Under the pieces are notes generated by a model, which did not search any database, was not told the DNA's origin, and worked only from the letters and a program-made list of their open reading frames with translations. From contig CALGUG010000044.1 of assembly GCA_937902315.1 (NCBI GenBank), positions 124,001 through 188,000 of the forward strand: 64,000 nucleotides of DNA, read 5' to 3'. The stretch is from an uncultured Chloroflexales bacterium (GTDB taxonomy: Bacteria; Chloroflexota; Chloroflexia; Chloroflexales; Chloroflexaceae). The translations under genes and the position numbers were made by a program. Positions 1 to 6,933 of the stretch are shown here, one piece after another. Positions within the stretch are counted from its first letter, which is position 1. Every line of letters begins with the position of its first letter.

Positions 1-631
1 CGAGCGGCGCATTGTGTTGGGTTGGGCTATGCTCTTTGATATGCACTTGGCGAACCAGAGCGCCTAGGCGACGTAATTCGGTGACAGGGTCAAGGCCGCG
101 CGAAGCTGGATTGGCGACATCGAAATAGCAGCCGAAGGCGGGCGAGGCGACCTGCTCGGCCATGCGGATAATTTGACCGGCGGCCAGTGTGCCCTCGAAG
201 CAGAGCGTTACACCGCGTTCAGCAGCGAGGGGTGCTAGCTCTTTGAAGCCAGCGGTAGCGCGCTCGATATCGGCCTCGCTGATCAGTTCGCCGTCGCCAA
301 AGAAGGGCACCAAAATATTGGCGACCTCGAGCTCCGCGGCCCACACGATGGCTTGCTCGAGATCGCTGCGAGCGGCATCGCGGGTGCTTTGGTTGCCGCT
401 GCCCAAGCCGCCATAGTTATGCTCACCTATCACAAGGGCGCTGATCGCCAAGCCGTTCTGGGCTTTGGCAGCTTTAAGGCTGGCTAGTCGGCTGGCCGAG
501 CTGTCGCGCAACTCAGTGCGTTTGAGATTGAATTCGACGCCTGCTAAGCCGAGGCGTTTTGCATGGGCGAACGTGGCCTTATCGTCGCGTCCAGCAACGA
601 TATAGTCCATTGCGCCGAGTTTATAGCTCAT
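1..631 (-). CDS. Sugar phosphate isomerase/epimerase (C-terminus off window)
   Basis: About 210 residues are visible, from MSYKLGAMDY to RQVHIKEHSPTQHNAPL, and the frame stays open to the window edge, so the C-terminus is missing. The xylose-isomerase-like TIM-barrel family (AP endonuclease family 2) is recognised from the strand-rich N-terminus, the mid-protein segment CYFDVANPASRG and the downstream VHIKEHS, where His and acidic residues normally bind a divalent metal. Members isomerise or epimerise free or phosphorylated sugars and keto-polyols, or cleave 3-keto-glycosides; the substrate cannot be told here. It is the last visible gene of a minus-strand run behind two Gfo/Idh/MocA dehydrogenases and the GntR repressor, so it is probably co-regulated with them. 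The family call is fairly sure; the reaction is not. Confidence 0.8.
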   Translation of the reverse strand, partial: MSYKLGAMDYIVAGRDDKATFAHAKRLGLAGVEFNLKRTELRDSSASRLASLKAAKAQNGLAISALVIGEHNYGGLGSGNQSTRDAARSDLEQAIVWAAELEVANILVPFFGDGELISEADIERATAGFKELAPLAAERGVTLCFEGTLAAGQIIRMAEQVASPAFGCYFDVANPASRGLDPVTELRRLGALVRQVHIKEHSPTQHNAPL

Positions 632-688
632 AAGAAGTGCTTTCTCAGTGGGAGGAAGGGGTCAGGCCCCCTCCTCAACCACATGGTC

Positions 689-1750
689 TTAGGGCAACAA
701 AGCGACGGTGCGCTTCTCGCGAGCGCTCAGCACTGCGGTGTCGACGATCTGTTGGCCAATGCGGCAGATCTTGGGCGAAAGCGGGCCTTCGATCGGCAGG
801 TCGTTCTTGATGCAGTGAACAACATATTCGATCGGCTGGCTAAAGGGCGTAACGAGCGTATCGACCGGAATGCTTTCGCCAGCGGGATTTTTGCGGGTTT
901 GGACAAAAATCGTTTTGTCGTAGTCGTAGGAGCTGATGGTGCCATCGCGACCGACGATCACAAAGCCACACTTGGGCTGGGGCTGGTGAGTCCACGGGTC
1001 GGTGAAGGTGCCCCAGCGGGTCTCGAACTTCGAGAGACCGACATCGTAGCGAGCGATCGTGATGCTGTGCTCGTCGACTTCCAAGCCTGCTGGCTCATCG
1101 ACCATACAGGTGACTTCGATGGGGGCTTTACCGTTGTGGAACCAAGTCCCTAAGGTTGTGCCGTAGCCCAGATAGTCGAGCAGTGAGCCGCCGCCCTGCT
1201 CTTTTTTGTAGAACCAGCTAGCAGCTTTGCGCTCGGCAGTCGGTTCGAGCTCGATCTTGTCGGCGCCGTGCCAGAGCGGACCACGGTTGCCATCGTAGAA
1301 ATGCACCTCGATCACATCGCCGATCACGCCTTCGTCGATCAGGCGCTTACTGGTCACGTGGGGTGGATACCAAGCCAGCGGCCAGTTGATCGCCAGCTTT
1401 TTGCCGGTCTTCTCCATGGCGGCGATCATGTGGTCGGCCTCTTCCAGCGAGGCGGCCATGGGTTTTTCGACAATCACATGCACGTTGTAGGGCGCTACCA
1501 GCTCAACGTATTCGCCGTGGCGGGCCGCCGCCGGACAGAGGATAACCAGATCGGGCTTGGTTGTTTCCAGACAGGCGTGCACATCGGTAAAGACACGATC
1601 TTGGCTGATGCCGAATTTCTTGATGGCATCTTGCATGCGCTCTGGCTGCTCGTCGCACAGGCCGACGATCTCAACACCCTCGGTTTCGGCGGCCATGGCG
1701 AGTAGGTCGCCCATATGGAAGTGATCGAAGTTGATACCAACTATCTTCAT
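689..1750 (-). CDS. Gfo/Idh/MocA family oxidoreductase
   Basis: A 353-residue NAD(P)-dependent sugar or polyol dehydrogenase. The N-terminal Rossmann half starts KIVGINFDHFHMGDL, which departs from the usual GxGxxG. It contains the family signature EKP (residues 95-97, in HVIVEKPMAAS), whose Lys normally contacts the substrate, followed by the alpha/beta C-terminal half with GGSLLDYLGYG. Length is typical. The ATG is preceded by AAAGG. It lies 57 bp before the isomerase gene and 30 bp after a second dehydrogenase, consistent with one transcript under the GntR repressor. The family oxidises hydroxyls of sugars, inositols or glycosides; the substrate is not predictable from sequence alone. Confidence 0.85.
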   Translation of the reverse strand: MKIVGINFDHFHMGDLLAMAAETEGVEIVGLCDEQPERMQDAIKKFGISQDRVFTDVHACLETTKPDLVILCPAAARHGEYVELVAPYNVHVIVEKPMAASLEEADHMIAAMEKTGKKLAINWPLAWYPPHVTSKRLIDEGVIGDVIEVHFYDGNRGPLWHGADKIELEPTAERKAASWFYKKEQGGGSLLDYLGYGTTLGTWFHNGKAPIEVTCMVDEPAGLEVDEHSITIARYDVGLSKFETRWGTFTDPWTHQPQPKCGFVIVGRDGTISSYDYDKTIFVQTRKNPAGESIPVDTLVTPFSQPIEYVVHCIKNDLPIEGPLSPKICRIGQQIVDTAVLSAREKRTVALLP

Positions 1751-1780
1751 CGTTGAAGCCTTTCTGTTTATCGTCTCAGG

Positions 1781-2896
1781 TTAGTGCGGCAGCTGTCGAA
1801 CCATTCCGGGTGTTTGAGGCTGCCCAGTGTGCGAGCTTGCGATGGCTGCGAAGGCCAGTTCGAGGCTACGCAGATTCTCACGAGCGCTGTTGATCGGCTC
1901 GCGCCCTTCTTCGATGGCGCAGAGCAGCTCGGCCATGGTGCCGTGGAAGCCTTCGCGGAACCACGTGCCTTGCAGCTTGGGGATGGCGTAGCCCGCTTCG
2001 GTATAGAGCGTGACGCTCTGCTCGGAGAGGCTCGGCCCAAGGCTGATGGCGGTGCCGCGCGAGCCAGCCACATAGGTGCGATCTTGCTGGCCGTGTACCA
2101 CATCGGCGTTGAAGACCAGCGTCGCTTGGGCTCCTTCGTAGTCGACCGCGACTTGGGCCAGCATGGGCGGCTTGGCGCGTTGACTGCTCGAACGGGCGCT
2201 GGAAGCGTAGACCTTGGTTGGACGGCGATCGCGGAAGAAGTAGGTCAAAATATCGAACCAGTGGATGGCGAAGTCGTAGAGCACCAGATCGTGCATCTCG
2301 TTGAAGGCGGTCTCGATGATCCAGCTGTGATTCCAATGCACGGTGAGCGTCGCGCTGGCCAGCTCGCCCAACAGACCCGCCTCGATCGCTTGGCGAATGT
2401 AAGAGTAGTGGGGCGCCCAGCGTCCGTTTTGGTTGACCGCTAGCTTCACACCCTTAGCATCGGCCAGCTCGACCAAACGTTGGCCCGCATCGATATCGGT
2501 GACGAAGGGCTTTTGCGAGAGCACATGCTTGCCTGCGTTGAGTGCAGCTTCGATAATAGGATAGCGGTCTTTTGGCATGGGCAGCAGATCGACCACTTCG
2601 ATGTCGTCGCGTTTGAGCAGCTCGCGGTAGTCGGTGTAGATGTCGGCCTCGGGGTAGTAACTTGCGCGTCGCTCTTCGACTTTGTGCAGGTTACGGTCGC
2701 AGAGCGCTACCACGTTGTAGCCCGCATGGCGGTAGGCGGCAAGGTGCTGGGCCGCGATGCCGCCACAGCCAACTAAGCCGATGGCAGGGCGATAGCTCTT
2801 TGGATCGCGCGGCAGATATGGCAGCTCTGGCGCTGCGATCTCGCTGGTCTCGGCGACTTTTGTCAGTCCGTAATCATCCTCTGGGATTTCACTCAT
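1781..2896 (-). CDS. Gfo/Idh/MocA family oxidoreductase
   Basis: A 371-residue paralogue of the neighbouring dehydrogenase. It has a canonical nucleotide-binding loop (GLVGCGG, about residues 40-46), LCDRN at the end of the second strand, and SQKP in place of the usual EKP, followed by a C-terminal substrate domain containing HDLVLYDFAIHWFDIL. The ATG at 2896 (MSEIPEDDYG) is chosen because a purine-rich GGGGCGTGGA lies just upstream; an in-frame start at 2944 would add 16 residues unlike the family. Having two different family members with isomerase/epimerase proteins suggests sequential oxidation and keto-sugar rearrangement of one substrate. That pathway role is inferred. Confidence 0.85.
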   Translation of the reverse strand: MSEIPEDDYGLTKVAETSEIAAPELPYLPRDPKSYRPAIGLVGCGGIAAQHLAAYRHAGYNVVALCDRNLHKVEERRASYYPEADIYTDYRELLKRDDIEVVDLLPMPKDRYPIIEAALNAGKHVLSQKPFVTDIDAGQRLVELADAKGVKLAVNQNGRWAPHYSYIRQAIEAGLLGELASATLTVHWNHSWIIETAFNEMHDLVLYDFAIHWFDILTYFFRDRRPTKVYASSARSSSQRAKPPMLAQVAVDYEGAQATLVFNADVVHGQQDRTYVAGSRGTAISLGPSLSEQSVTLYTEAGYAIPKLQGTWFREGFHGTMAELLCAIEEGREPINSARENLRSLELAFAAIASSHTGQPQTPGMVRQLPH

Positions 2897-2987
2897 TCCA
2901 CGCCCCTTTGCGTTTATAGTGTCTTGAATTAGGATGTTGTTCAAACCTGCGGGATTCTATGCTTGAGGCGCTCTGCTTTTGGTTTGC

Positions 2988-3752
2988 TTAGAGCGATTTC
3001 AATTCGATCGCAGCAGGCTTTCGCCATAAATCGACATGAAAACGGCACATATCGCCGCGAATATAGTTACGCCCAACGTGTAAGGGCAGATCGTTTCGGG
3101 TATAACTGATACGTTCGATAAACATCAAGGGTGCGCCAACCGACACATTCAAGTAGAATGCGAGGGCACGATCTGCGCTGGCGACTTCGAGCGTTTCTGA
3201 TGCGCGAAGTGGCGGTAGATCGTAACGCTCGCTGAGAATCCGGTAGAGCGAGCCATCGATCGGATCGTGCAACAGGTCGGGGCAGAGTCGCTCTGGCAGA
3301 TAAAAGTTATCGAGCGTAAAGGGCGTTCCCTCTAAGATGCGCAAGCGTTGAATGTGAATCAGCGATTCTTTGCTATCGATACCGAGCGCCTGGGCGAGAT
3401 CCGCTGGTGCTTCGATGCTTCTGCGCTGAACGATGCGATCTTCCAGCGAGCGACCTAACGAGGCGATCTGGTCGGCGAAGCTGTAGAGCGTGCCGATTGG
3501 CTGTTCAAGCCGCGTTTGGGCCACAAAGGTGCCTCGCCCGTGTACACGTCGCAACAGCCCTTGGGTGATGAGCGAGCCGATCGCTTGACGAACTGTGGCT
3601 CGGCTGACATCGAGGCTGCGCATCAATTCGCGCTCTGAAGGTATCATGCTCCCAGCAGGCCATTGGCCCGAACTGATCTGTTCCCGTAGGAGTTGTTCAA
3701 CTTGCTGATGGAGGGGTAGATTGGTATTTGAATCAAGTTGTAAACTCGACAT
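2988..3752 (-). CDS. GntR family transcriptional regulator with UTRA domain
   Basis: A 254-residue HutC-subfamily regulator. Residues about 10-78 form the GntR winged helix-turn-helix (LPLHQQVEQLLREQI, then SERELMRSLDVSRATVRQAI and the wing HGRGTFVAQ). The remainder is a UTRA effector-binding domain with the usual YSFADQIASLG and FIERISYTRNDLPLH elements. It is transcribed away from the isomerase/FAD-oxidoreductase genes. Two copies of a palindrome, centred near 3785 and 3866, lie in the divergent promoter region, each next to a -10 element, which is what autoregulation and repression of the divergent operon would need. The inducer is presumably a phosphosugar or related catabolite (family knowledge). 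Other genes it might control are not visible. Confidence 0.92.
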   Translation of the reverse strand: MSSLQLDSNTNLPLHQQVEQLLREQISSGQWPAGSMIPSERELMRSLDVSRATVRQAIGSLITQGLLRRVHGRGTFVAQTRLEQPIGTLYSFADQIASLGRSLEDRIVQRRSIEAPADLAQALGIDSKESLIHIQRLRILEGTPFTLDNFYLPERLCPDLLHDPIDGSLYRILSERYDLPPLRASETLEVASADRALAFYLNVSVGAPLMFIERISYTRNDLPLHVGRNYIRGDMCRFHVDLWRKPAAIELKSL

Positions 3753-3775
3753 AGGGGCCAGATACTCTCTTCTAG

Positions 3776-3793
3776 AACTGGTACGTACCAGTT
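3776..3793. promoter_or_regulatory. GntR operator 1 (palindrome)
   Basis: Perfect 18-bp palindrome AACTGGTACGTACCAGTT. It begins directly after the putative -10 (TAGAAT, minus strand) of the repressor gene, so binding would block its promoter. The half-site spacing suits a GntR/HutC dimer. The site is seen; the ligand protein is inferred from adjacency. Confidence 0.85.
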
Positions 3794-3821
3794 ATTCTAA
3801 CAAGGAATAGCCTTTTGTCAA
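3794..3821 (-). promoter_or_regulatory. Promoter of the gntR gene
   Basis: On the minus strand TTGACA (3816-3821) and TAGAAT (3794-3799) are separated by 16 bp, a near-consensus sigma-70-type promoter reading into the repressor gene. The operator palindrome follows immediately. Confidence 0.65.
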
Positions 3822-3827
3822 GGTCTA

Positions 3828-3856
3828 TTGACAAGCACTTTGCAATATGATACATT
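3828..3856 (+). promoter_or_regulatory. Promoter of the isomerase/FAD-oxidoreductase operon
   Basis: TTGACA (3828-3833) and TACATT (3851-3856) are separated by 17 bp, reading toward the gene at 3941. A second operator palindrome starts two bases after the -10, so repressor binding would cover the transcription start. Confidence 0.65.
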
Positions 3857-3858
3857 CG

Positions 3859-3872
3859 CTGGTACGTACCAG
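3859..3872. promoter_or_regulatory. GntR operator 2 (palindrome)
   Basis: CTGGTACGTACCAG repeats the inner 14 bp of operator 1 exactly; the flanking bases differ on the left. Its centre is about 81 bp from that of operator 1, close to eight helical turns, which would allow side-by-side binding or looping. Confidence 0.85.
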
Positions 3873-3940
3873 TTCCCCATACACAGCTCAGCGTTATGAT
3901 GCCAAAGGCGCATCTGCTCTATGAAAGAGGATGTACGATC

Positions 3941-4747
3941 ATGAACCCAATTTCGTTTATTACGGCGAACTATGTGGCGCGGGAGATCGGTTTCAATATG
4001 ACCGAGGGCTGGATGCAGGGCGATAATGCGACTAATGCCGCTTTCAGCCCAATCGAAACCTATGCCGAACGCTTTGGCAAACTGATCGCCGATATCAAGG
4101 CTCTGGGCTTTGAGACAGTCGATATCTGGACCGGGCACTTACACTGGCGCTGGGCGACCGACGAGCATATCGCGATCGCCAAGCGCATTTTGGCCGAAAA
4201 CGGCATGAGCGTAACAAGCTACGCTGGCGGTTTTGGCGAGAACCCTGAAGAATTCGCCAAAGCTTGTCGCACGGCTGCTGCGATCGGTGCGACCGTTTTG
4301 GCTGGCTCGACTCCGCTGCTTCACACTGACCGCGCCACCACGATTCGGCTGTTGAAAGAGCATGGCGTTAAGCTGGGAATCGAGAATCACCCCAACGAGA
4401 AAACGCCCGCCGATGTGCTGGCTCAGATCGGCGATGGTGGTGATGGTACGATCGGTACGGCTGTCGACACCGGTTGGTGGGGCACCCATGGCTACAATGC
4501 GGCCCGCGCGATCGAAGAGCTTGGCCCGCACATTTTCGCCGTTCACTTGAAGGATGTGCGCGCCGCTGGCGGCCACGAGACCTGCGTCTATGGCCAAGGC
4601 TCGGTGCCGATCGAAGAGTGTGTGCGAGTGCTGCAGCGCCAAGGCTATACGGGCGTGTTGGGCGTCGAACACGAACCAGAGCATTTCGACCCGAGCGAAG
4701 ATTGTCGGGTGATGCTGGGCATGGTTCGTGAGTGGTTAAAGCAGTAA
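3941..4747 (+). CDS. Sugar phosphate isomerase/epimerase
   Basis: A 268-residue TIM-barrel protein of the xylose-isomerase-like family. Visible metal and substrate elements are KLGIENHPNE (Glu and His), GTAVDTGWWGTHG, HIFAVHLKDV and VLGVEHEPEH near the C-terminus, spaced as in family members. The ATG at 3941 (MNPISFITANY) is used rather than one 45 bp upstream because family members begin near this point and GAGG precedes it. It is the first gene after the operator-controlled promoter and lies 6 bp before the FAD oxidoreductase gene. The role is isomerisation, epimerisation or keto-sugar cleavage in the same pathway as the divergent dehydrogenases; the exact reaction is unknown. Confidence 0.88.
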   Translation: MNPISFITANYVAREIGFNMTEGWMQGDNATNAAFSPIETYAERFGKLIADIKALGFETVDIWTGHLHWRWATDEHIAIAKRILAENGMSVTSYAGGFGENPEEFAKACRTAAAIGATVLAGSTPLLHTDRATTIRLLKEHGVKLGIENHPNEKTPADVLAQIGDGGDGTIGTAVDTGWWGTHGYNAARAIEELGPHIFAVHLKDVRAAGGHETCVYGQGSVPIEECVRVLQRQGYTGVLGVEHEPEHFDPSEDCRVMLGMVREWLKQ

Positions 4748-4753
4748 TTTTTT

Positions 4754-6061
4754 ATGGATATTTACACCAAACAACTTGAACATCTCTGGGATGCCGATGT
4801 GATTGTGGTTGGCTCGGGCTCGGCGGGAGCCTGCGCAGCTATTGCCGCAGCTCGGGCGGGTGCGCGCACCGTGCTGGTCGAACGCTATGGCTTTCTGGGC
4901 GGCACTAGCACTCAAGTACTCGACACCTTCTATGGCTTCTACACGCCCGGATCGAAAGCGATCAAGGTTGTCGGCGGTATTCCAGACGATGTGGTGGCTG
5001 GCTTAGGCCGCTACGGACGGGTAGTTCAGCGGCCCAACAGCTATGGCGCTGGCAGCGGCATCACCTACGATCCGACCGCGCTGCGTGTGGTGTGGGAAGA
5101 GCTGGCTTTGGAAGCAGGTGTACAAATTTTGATGCACAGCTTCTGCACCGATGTGATTATGGATGGCGATCGTATCACGGGCATTATCGTCGATGGCAAG
5201 CGCGGCCTCATGAAGCTGACCGCTCGTGTGATCATCGACTGCACGGGCGATGCCGATGTCTGCTTCCGCGCAGGTGCGCCCTACGAGCGCGCAGGCGACA
5301 TCGATCCGGCCCAGACTCTCACCACGACCTTTCAGATGCAGAATGTAGATATCGCTCGCGCTCAGGCCTTTGGCAAGAAGGCGATGTGGGCCGCCATGGA
5401 TGAGGCGATCGCCGATGGCAGCTATGCTCTGCCGCGCCGCCAAGGCAGTTGGCACATTACCACTCACGACGGCTCGATCCATACCGTGATGACGCGTGTG
5501 GCCGATATCGACCCGACTGATCCGGTTCAACTGACCAAGGCCGAGATCGAAGGGCGCAAGCAGGCCCTTGAATACGCTCGCTTCCTGCGCGACCGCGTGC
5601 CCGGCTTCGAGCAGGCTTACCTTTCGTGGCTCTGCCATCCGATCGGGGTGCGCGAAACCCGCCGCGTCTATGGGCGCTACCGCCTGACGCGTGAAGACTG
5701 TTTGGGCGCGCGCAAGTTCGACGATGCGATCGGTGCCTGTGGCGCGCCGATCGAAGACCATCGCCCGGGTATGGACACCGAGTGGGCCTATCTGCCCGAC
5801 GGTACGACCTACGACATTCCCTATGGCACGCTGGTGCCTCAGAAGGTCAAAGGTCTGCTGGTGGCGGGGCGCTGCTTCAGTGCCACCCACGACGCCCACG
5901 CCTCCTGCCGCTCCATGGGCCAGACCATGACCATGGGTCAGGCGGTCGGCACGGCGGCGGCTCTGTCGGTGCAGCGCGACACTTTGCCCGATGAGCTTGA
6001 GGTCAATCTGCTGCAAGAGCGCTTGATCGCGCTGGGCGCTCGCTTCGGCCAGCTCGATTAA
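4754..6061 (+). CDS. FAD-dependent oxidoreductase
   Basis: A 435-residue flavoprotein of the FAD_oxidored (PF12831-like) type. The ADP-binding motif is VVGSGSAGACAA (residues 18-29) with the ribose-binding Glu in LVERYGFLGG. A second signature, IIDCTGDADVCFRAGAPYE, is typical of this family, and the C-terminal FAD segment is LLVAGRCFSATHDAHASCRSMGQ. There is no signal peptide, so it should be cytoplasmic. It follows the isomerase gene by 6 bp, so the two are translationally close. Family members oxidise or dehydrate organic acids, sugars or their derivatives; the electron acceptor and substrate are unknown here. A strong hairpin follows at 6097. Confidence 0.87.
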   Translation: MDIYTKQLEHLWDADVIVVGSGSAGACAAIAAARAGARTVLVERYGFLGGTSTQVLDTFYGFYTPGSKAIKVVGGIPDDVVAGLGRYGRVVQRPNSYGAGSGITYDPTALRVVWEELALEAGVQILMHSFCTDVIMDGDRITGIIVDGKRGLMKLTARVIIDCTGDADVCFRAGAPYERAGDIDPAQTLTTTFQMQNVDIARAQAFGKKAMWAAMDEAIADGSYALPRRQGSWHITTHDGSIHTVMTRVADIDPTDPVQLTKAEIEGRKQALEYARFLRDRVPGFEQAYLSWLCHPIGVRETRRVYGRYRLTREDCLGARKFDDAIGACGAPIEDHRPGMDTEWAYLPDGTTYDIPYGTLVPQKVKGLLVAGRCFSATHDAHASCRSMGQTMTMGQAVGTAAALSVQRDTLPDELEVNLLQERLIALGARFGQLD

Positions 6062-6096
6062 AGCCGGCAGGGACAACAAACAGTCACGAAATGCAG

Positions 6097-6135
6097 GAGA
6101 GGAGTGGTGTGCCGATCTGTACCACTCCTCTCTTT
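6097..6135 (+). terminator. Rho-independent terminator after the FAD oxidoreductase
   Basis: A 12-bp perfect stem, GAGAGGAGTGGT (6097-6108) with ACCACTCCTCTC (6121-6132), a 12-nt loop and a short TTT tract. Confidence 0.75.
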
Positions 6136-6205
6136 ACAATTTCCATAACGAATCAGCTTCTAGGCTTGTTGGCGGAGTGCTCCTCTCCTTCCATTCGATG
6201 CCTAG

Positions 6206-6227
6206 CGCGTCCGCCTACGGCTATCAA
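6206..6227 (-). repeat. Dispersed repeat core, copy 1
   Basis: CGCGTCCGCCTACGGCTATC, the reverse complement of the core TAGCCGTAGGCGGACGCG found 12 times in this window. It faces copy 2, 245 bp away. Confidence 0.85.
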
Positions 6228-6416
6228 ATCGTCTTCCTCCCATTCAAGTTGTTGTGCGCTTCGCTGCTTTTGCTGCGTTCTCGCTGTGCGCTCGCTGCAT
6301 CCATTGTGCAACTTCGAACATCGCCGTTCAGCGCTGAACCTCTCTGCCGAAGCTCAGAAAGCAACAAAGTAATCGCTTGGCTATGAGAAGAGTATTGGGG
6401 AGTGTATAGCCCTGCT

Positions 6417-6443
6417 CCCTTCTCCCGCATTGCGGGAGAAGGG
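6417..6443. repeat. Palindromic intergenic repeat (CCCTTCTCCCGC type)
   Basis: 13-bp arms CCCTTCTCCCGCA and TGCGGGAGAAGGG around a single T. Similar CTCCC-GCGGGAGAAGGG palindromes are widespread as intergenic repeats in bacteria. It sits between repeat-core copies 1 and 2. Confidence 0.7.
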
Positions 6444-6471
6444 CCGGGGATGAGGGGCAGGCTAGCCGCTC

Positions 6472-6492
6472 TGGTAGCCGGAGGCGGACGCG
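6472..6492 (+). repeat. Dispersed repeat core, copy 2
   Basis: TGGTAGCCGGAGGCGGACGCG without its first base is the core with one change (T to G). It is inverted relative to copy 1. Confidence 0.8.
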
Positions 6493-6538
6493 GTTTGAGC
6501 CTCTTTTGAGCTAAGGAGCTTAACGCCAGAGAACTCAA

Positions 6539-6925
6539 CTAATCACTTGAGCGCTTGGCTGTCACTTCGATTTCGATCTTCATAGCTGGGTCGAGCAGGC
6601 CCGCTACGATCATGGTCGCCGCTGGCTGCGCTTTGCCCAGATAGCGCTTTAAGACCGGCCAGCAAGGCTCGAAGTCTTCGCGACGCGGCAAAATGTAGCG
6701 CACCCGCACCACGTCGTCGAGGCTGCTGCCCGCCTGTTCGAGCGCAGCCGCGATATTGCGCAGACACTGCTCGGCCTGATCCACCACATCTTCGGGCAGC
6801 TCCATGGTCTCGTAGTTGTAGCCGGTTGTGCCCGAGACGAAGATCCAATCGCCATCGACGACGGCGCGCGCATAGCCGATATCGCGTTCGAAGGTCGAGC
6901 CGGATAAAATGTGTTGGCGTGCCAT
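6539..6925 (-). CDS. Rid-family protein (YjgF/YER057c/UK114 fold) lacking the catalytic Arg
   Basis: A 128-residue protein with the full Rid fold: FVSGTTGYNYETMELPEDVVDQ near the start, the helix QCLRNIAAALEQAG, and the C-terminal block PAATMIVAGLLD followed by KIEIEVTA. In canonical RidA imine deaminases the last block reads PAR, the Arg holding the substrate carboxylate; here it is PAA. By family knowledge this points to one of the other Rid subgroups, not the 2-aminoacrylate deaminase, so no ridA symbol is given. The gene starts 8 bp after the antiporter gene on the same strand and is probably co-transcribed with it. Confident on fold, open on function. Confidence 0.85.
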   Translation of the reverse strand: MARQHILSGSTFERDIGYARAVVDGDWIFVSGTTGYNYETMELPEDVVDQAEQCLRNIAAALEQAGSSLDDVVRVRYILPRREDFEPCWPVLKRYLGKAQPAATMIVAGLLDPAMKIEIEVTAKRSSD

Positions 6926-6933
6926 ACGATCTC

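Larger units (their letters stand above)
6136..6538. other. Intergenic stretch filled with dispersed repeat sequence
   Basis: It lies between the FAD oxidoreductase terminator and the Rid-like gene. It carries two inverted copies of the repeat core (6206-6227 and 6472-6492) and a 27-bp palindrome. Small reading frames here run through the repeats and have no independent support. No gene is called. Confidence 0.7.

Noticed and set aside
3921..3944. Seven-codon leader frame overlapping the start of the isomerase gene (ATGA)
   Set aside because: Too short to separate from chance; the GAGG it contains is better read as the ribosome-binding site.
6417..6443. Palindrome considered as the terminator of the Rid-like gene
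   Set aside because: It resembles a widespread intergenic repeat and has no T tract on either side.
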